Below, piece after piece: positions 6,860 to 9,591 of a DNA stretch of 9,591 nucleotides. Below the pieces are notes generated by a model. That model was not told the DNA's origin and searched no databases. It saw only the letters and a list, made by a program, of their open reading frames with translations. The translations under genes and the position numbers were made by a program. The stretch lies in NCBI GenBank assembly GCA_034679905.1, contig JAXDAH010000229.1, positions 1 through 9,591 on the forward strand. The letters run 5' to 3'. How positions within the stretch are numbered: the stretch's first letter is position 1; the number at the start of each line of letters is the position of its first letter. The DNA comes from JASEFH01 sp034679905 (lineage in GTDB: Archaea > Halobacteriota > Methanomicrobia > Methanomicrobiales > JACTUA01).

Positions 6860-7316
6860 ATCGTATCGCAGGGACGGGATCCGTTGGGGGAGAAGGGCAC
6901 TCCCCATCCCTTATGGGCCCCCTCCCTCGGTAGTGGCGAGAGGGCTTATATTAGGAAGCAACCATGCATATCCCTGTCTGCTGGCACCGGGCGTATCGGA
7001 CTTTTTTGAGATTCGAGGATTATCACACTGGCACCTGGAACTCCGGGCGTCTATCCGTGCACGAAATCCACCCCAATCGTCATCGCTTGGGTTGGTAGAT
7101 ACACTCTTGAGAGCTTAACCCTCCCTTTCCAACAGGATCGGGCAGAAGATAGAACGGGACGGATTTTCCTCTGCTGCCTTCAGGGATGCCCCTTCAGCCG
7201 CCCACCCCCGGTCCGGTGCGCGCCAGCAGACCGCAGGATGCCGTCGGGCTCGTGCCGCGGCGGACGCTGCCCCCTCGGAGCGGCAATGCCGCGGAGATCC
7301 GTGCGATCCCACAGTT

Positions 7317-7325
7317 ACTTATACG
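7317..7325 (+). promoter_or_regulatory. TATA-like box of the phosphorylase gene
   Basis: ACTTATACG is the only AT-rich promoter-like element immediately before the gene. Standard spacing puts the start at about 7344-7349, essentially on the start codon. That would make the message leaderless and conflicts with the good Shine-Dalgarno site at 7334-7340, so the true start may be slightly upstream. Confidence 0.4.
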
Positions 7326-7333
7326 GCCGGTAC

Positions 7334-7340
7334 AGGAGGA
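7334..7340 (+). promoter_or_regulatory. Shine-Dalgarno site that sets the phosphorylase start
   Basis: AGGAGGA directly abuts an ATG at 7341, too close to serve it, but lies 6 nt before the in-frame ATG at 7347. This favours 7347 as the start. Confidence 0.55.
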
Positions 7341-7346
7341 ATGAGC

Positions 7347-9119
7347 ATGGTCAGCAGGGACCCGGTCTGCGGGGTGCCGCTCAAGCCCGAGGAGACGAAG
7401 TTCTCCGCCGAGATCCGCGGGAGGACGTACTACTTCTGCAGCGAGCAGCACATGCGGGCGTTTCTCGAGGGGCCTAGGATCGCTTACTTCTCCATGGAGA
7501 TCGGGATAAAAAGCGACATCCCGACGTACAGCGGGGGACTCGGCGTCCTCGCCGGGGACACCATCCGCTCGAGCGCCGATCTCCGCATCCCGATGGTCGC
7601 CGTCACCCTGGTCAGCCGCATGGGATACCTGCGCCAGAAGCTCACGGAGACTGGGGAGCAGCTGGAGTATCCCGATCCCTGGGATCCGGCCCGATACATG
7701 CGGAAGCTTCCCGAGTCTGTCCAGATCGCGATCGAGGGGCGGCAGATCACGCTCAACTCGTGGATGTACGATCTCGAGAGCCCGACAGGGTTCGTGGTGC
7801 CCATTCTCCTGCTGGATACCGACGTGGAGGGAAACAGCCCCGAGGACCGCACGATCACGCATCACCTCTATGGCGGCGACGAGAGCTACCGCCTGAAGCA
7901 GGCGATCGTTCTCGGGATCGGAGGCGTGCGCATGCTCGAGGCGCTCAAGTTCCGGATCTCGAAGTATCATGTCAACGAAGGGCAGTCCGGGCTCCTCATC
8001 CTGGAACTCCTGAAGCGGTACGGGATGGATGCGGACCGTGTGAGGGACCGATGCGTCTTCACCACGCATACGCCCGTCTCGTCGGCGTTCTACATCTTCC
8101 CCTACGCGATGGTGAAGGCGGTGCTCGGCGACGAGTACCCTCTCGAGCAGGTGAAGAGGTATGCGGGGGCGGATACGTTCAACACCACCTCGCTTGCCCT
8201 GAACCTCTCCAGCTACGTGAACGGGGTGACGCGGGCGCACATGGAGTACTCCCGCAGGCTCTTCCCGGGCTACTATCTGCGGGCGATCACCAACGGCGTC
8301 CACCCCGCCACCTGGACGTCTCCGCCCTTCCGTGCCCTCTTCAACCGCTACATTCCGGGGTGGGCGAACGAACCCGAACTCCTCGTCCGTGTCGACGACA
8401 TCCCCCACGAGGACATCCGGCACGCCCACCGGGAATCGAAGAGGGCGCTGCTGGAGTACGTTCGCGAGAGAGAGCCTGCGGGGATGGATGAGGGGGCGAT
8501 CACCCTGGGATTCGCACGCAGAGCGACCGCCTACAAACGAGCCGCCCTGATCTTCTCGGACCTGGACCGGCTCCGCGAGATCCAGCGGAGGCAGCCGCTC
8601 CAGCTGATCTTCGCCGGCAAGGCGCATCCGCACGACCGGGACGGCAAACAGCTGATCCGAGACATCCACACCTATAGGGAGGAGCTGCGAGGCGATGTGC
8701 GGGTTATATACCTGGAGAACTACAGCATGGACATCGCCGCGACGCTGACCGCCGGCGTGGACGTCTGGCTGAACACACCCCTGCCGCCCTTCGAGGCCTC
8801 CGGGACGAGCGGCATGAAGGCGGCATTCAACGGTGTGATCAACTTCAGCGTCCTCGACGGCTGGTGGATCGAGGGCTGCGTGGAGGGCATCACGGGCTGG
8901 TCGATCGGGCCGGACCCGCAGGAGGAGATCGGGCTGGAGGAGCGGAGAAGGCGCGAACTGCTGGACCTCTACAACAAACTGGAGTACCTCGTTCTGCCCG
9001 CGTTCTATCGCGACCGGGATGCCTGGGCGTCCATGATGCGGAACTCCATCGCCAAGATCGCCTACTACTTCAACTCGCATCGCATGATGCGGCGGTATGC
9101 GACCGAGGCCTACCTGTAG
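7347..9119 (+). CDS. glgP: Alpha-glucan phosphorylase (GT35, short type) with N-terminal YHS domain
   Basis: A PLP-dependent phosphorylase expected to release glucose-1-phosphate from glycogen or maltodextrin with inorganic phosphate in the cytoplasm. The 590-residue protein has two parts. Residues 4-42 are a YHS-type metal-binding module (DPVCG at 5-9, YYFCS at 28-32, cysteines C8 and C31). From 44 onward it is a short-type GT35 phosphorylase: AYFSMEIG (46-53), YSGGLGVLAGD (61-71), LYGGD (174-178), TTHTPV (239-244), TNGVHP (315-320), the phosphate-site segment FARRATAYKR (389-398), and EASGTSGMK (483-491) with K491 as the expected PLP lysine. Two departures are visible: HVNEGQ (208-213) has Gln where relatives usually have His (NEGH), and RLKQA (182-186) has Ala where Glu is usual. 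The gene is followed after 88 nt by PEP synthase, consistent with a glycogen/gluconeogenesis role. The YHS domain may be a metal or redox sensor; this is inference. Confidence 0.94.
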   Translation: MVSRDPVCGVPLKPEETKFSAEIRGRTYYFCSEQHMRAFLEGPRIAYFSMEIGIKSDIPTYSGGLGVLAGDTIRSSADLRIPMVAVTLVSRMGYLRQKLTETGEQLEYPDPWDPARYMRKLPESVQIAIEGRQITLNSWMYDLESPTGFVVPILLLDTDVEGNSPEDRTITHHLYGGDESYRLKQAIVLGIGGVRMLEALKFRISKYHVNEGQSGLLILELLKRYGMDADRVRDRCVFTTHTPVSSAFYIFPYAMVKAVLGDEYPLEQVKRYAGADTFNTTSLALNLSSYVNGVTRAHMEYSRRLFPGYYLRAITNGVHPATWTSPPFRALFNRYIPGWANEPELLVRVDDIPHEDIRHAHRESKRALLEYVREREPAGMDEGAITLGFARRATAYKRAALIFSDLDRLREIQRRQPLQLIFAGKAHPHDRDGKQLIRDIHTYREELRGDVRVIYLENYSMDIAATLTAGVDVWLNTPLPPFEASGTSGMKAAFNGVINFSVLDGWWIEGCVEGITGWSIGPDPQEEIGLEERRRRELLDLYNKLEYLVLPAFYRDRDAWASMMRNSIAKIAYYFNSHRMMRRYATEAYL

Positions 9120-9120
9120 G

Positions 9121-9131
9121 CTCTTTTCTGT
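9121..9131 (+). terminator. Weak T-rich stretch after the phosphorylase gene
   Basis: CTCTTTTCTG follows the stop codon directly, without a clear stem-loop. It could give partial termination before the PEP synthase gene. Co-transcription is equally possible, since no strong promoter box is seen in the 88-nt spacer (only a weak CTCTTAAC near 9159-9166). Confidence 0.2.
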
Positions 9132-9194
9132 TCCCGAACCATGTTGCAGCCGGGAAAACTCTTAACTGCTCCCGCCGGCATGAGCCTATAGAAT

Positions 9195-9200
9195 GGGAGG
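9195..9200 (+). promoter_or_regulatory. Shine-Dalgarno site of ppsA
   Basis: GGGAGG lies 7 nt before the ATG at 9208 and overlaps the alternative ATG at 9193, deciding the start. Confidence 0.6.
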
Positions 9201-9207
9201 CACACCG

Positions 9208-9591
9208 ATGGGGGATGGGTATATCCTGTGGTTTCGGGAGATCGGCATCGAGGATCTCCCCCGGGTCGGGGGCAAGAACGCATCGCTCGGCGAGATGTAC
9301 TGCGAGTTGACGGGTCAGGGGGTGAAGATACCGAACGGCTTCGCGATCACGGCCGGGGCTTACTGGCATGTGCTCGAGTCGGGCGGCATCCTGGACGACC
9401 TCAGGGAGGCGATGCGGGGCATCGACAAGAGCAACGTCGCGGACCTGGCGCGGCGGGGAAAGCGGGCGCGGGATCTGATCCTCTCCGCGGGTCTGCCGTC
9501 CTATCTCTGGGAGGAGATCCGCGCCGCCTACGACCGCCTGAGCGAGGAGTACGGTCCGGAGCCGGATGTGGCGGTGCGAAGCTCTGCCACC
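9208..9591 (+). CDS. ppsA: Phosphoenolpyruvate synthase, N-terminal part (cut by window edge)
   Basis: Converts pyruvate, ATP and water to PEP, AMP and phosphate; in autotrophic archaea it feeds gluconeogenesis from pyruvate. Only the first 128 residues are present and the frame stays open to the window end. The N-terminal PEP/pyruvate-binding (ATP-grasp-like) domain is recognisable from VGGKNASLGEM (20-30, nucleotide-binding Lys at 23), the IPNGFAITAGAYWHVL segment (41-56) and VAVRSSAT (121-128, the start of the conserved RSSATAED motif). The start at 9208 is chosen because GGGAGG (9195-9200) lies 7 nt upstream; an ATG at 9193 overlaps that site and would add five residues. Pyruvate phosphate dikinase shares this domain, but the N-terminus fits PEP synthase better. 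Its position behind the glucan phosphorylase links it to storage-carbon metabolism. Confidence 0.94.
   Translation, partial: MGDGYILWFREIGIEDLPRVGGKNASLGEMYCELTGQGVKIPNGFAITAGAYWHVLESGGILDDLREAMRGIDKSNVADLARRGKRARDLILSAGLPSYLWEEIRAAYDRLSEEYGPEPDVAVRSSAT

Larger units (their letters stand above)
6207..7316. other. Long divergent gap with hairpins, no clear gene
   Basis: More than 1.1 kb separates the diverging thermosome and phosphorylase genes. It contains perfect hairpins at 6499-6517 (8 bp, 3-nt loop), 6838-6859 (8 bp, 6-nt loop) and 6791-6807 (6 bp, loop GGAAA), plus CCCAT/ATGGG at 6903-6917. A TATA-like element at 6945-6953 can be read on either strand. On the minus strand a 113-codon frame from a GTG at 6900 has faint protein-like character at its start but only background third-position GC (about 67%). 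A T6 run lies at 7002-7007. Other open frames here look like chance products of GC-rich DNA. Confidence 0.5.

Noticed and set aside
5543..6907. 454-codon minus-strand frame overlapping the thermosome N-terminal half in another frame
   Set aside because: About half of it is an out-of-frame reading of the thermosome, rich in Gly and Arg. The upstream half has no continuous motif and spans the thermosome promoter.
6570..7118. 182-codon plus-strand frame in the divergent gap
   Set aside because: No ribosome-binding site of note, no motif, and Pro/Ser/Arg-rich composition typical of chance frames.
7194..9080. 628-codon open frame antisense to the glucan phosphorylase
   Set aside because: The plus-strand frame has clear GT35 and YHS motifs. 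The antisense frame stays open because of high third-position GC, and its Val/Arg/Asp-rich product matches no family.
1..9591. CRISPR arrays, insertion sequences, rRNA or tRNA genes
   Set aside because: No regularly spaced repeats, transposase motifs, terminal inverted repeats, or RNA-gene signatures were found by reading both strands.

Overview
The window looks like chromosomal DNA of a GC-rich archaeon, most likely a methanogen of the Methanomicrobiales type. The evidence is a group II chaperonin (thermosome), AT-rich TATA-like boxes in a GC-rich background, GGTG/GGAGG Shine-Dalgarno sites, and archaeal-style glycogen and gluconeogenic genes. The lineage below Archaea is inference; there is no rRNA or methanogenesis gene here to settle it.

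Five protein genes are secure. From left to right: (1) a cation diffusion facilitator metal exporter (+, 160-1161) with a four-cysteine tail; (2) a membrane-bound processive family 2 glycosyltransferase of the cellulose-synthase type (-, 2169-3734); (3) a thermosome subunit with almost no Gly-Gly-Met tail (-, 4558-6162); (4) a short-type alpha-glucan phosphorylase carrying an N-terminal YHS metal-binding domain (+, 7347-9119); (5) the start of phosphoenolpyruvate synthase (+, 9208 to the window edge). The metal exporter and glycosyltransferase genes converge, the glycosyltransferase and thermosome genes are tandem, and the thermosome and phosphorylase genes diverge. The phosphorylase and PEP synthase genes are close tandem neighbours and make a plausible carbon-storage pair: glycogen to glucose-1-phosphate, and pyruvate to PEP for gluconeogenesis.

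About 3 kb (roughly 31%) lies in three long gaps (1162-2168, 3735-4557, 6163-7346) with no recognisable gene. They contain promoter-like AT boxes, strong hairpins and T-runs. The best candidate for something undescribed is a small structured RNA at about 1813-1930: a strong TATA-like box sits at the right distance, three nested helices follow, and a T5 run closes it. The gap at 6163-7346 holds several perfect 6-8 bp hairpins and a weak hint of a decayed or short reading frame. No CRISPR array, tRNA, rRNA or insertion sequence was found.
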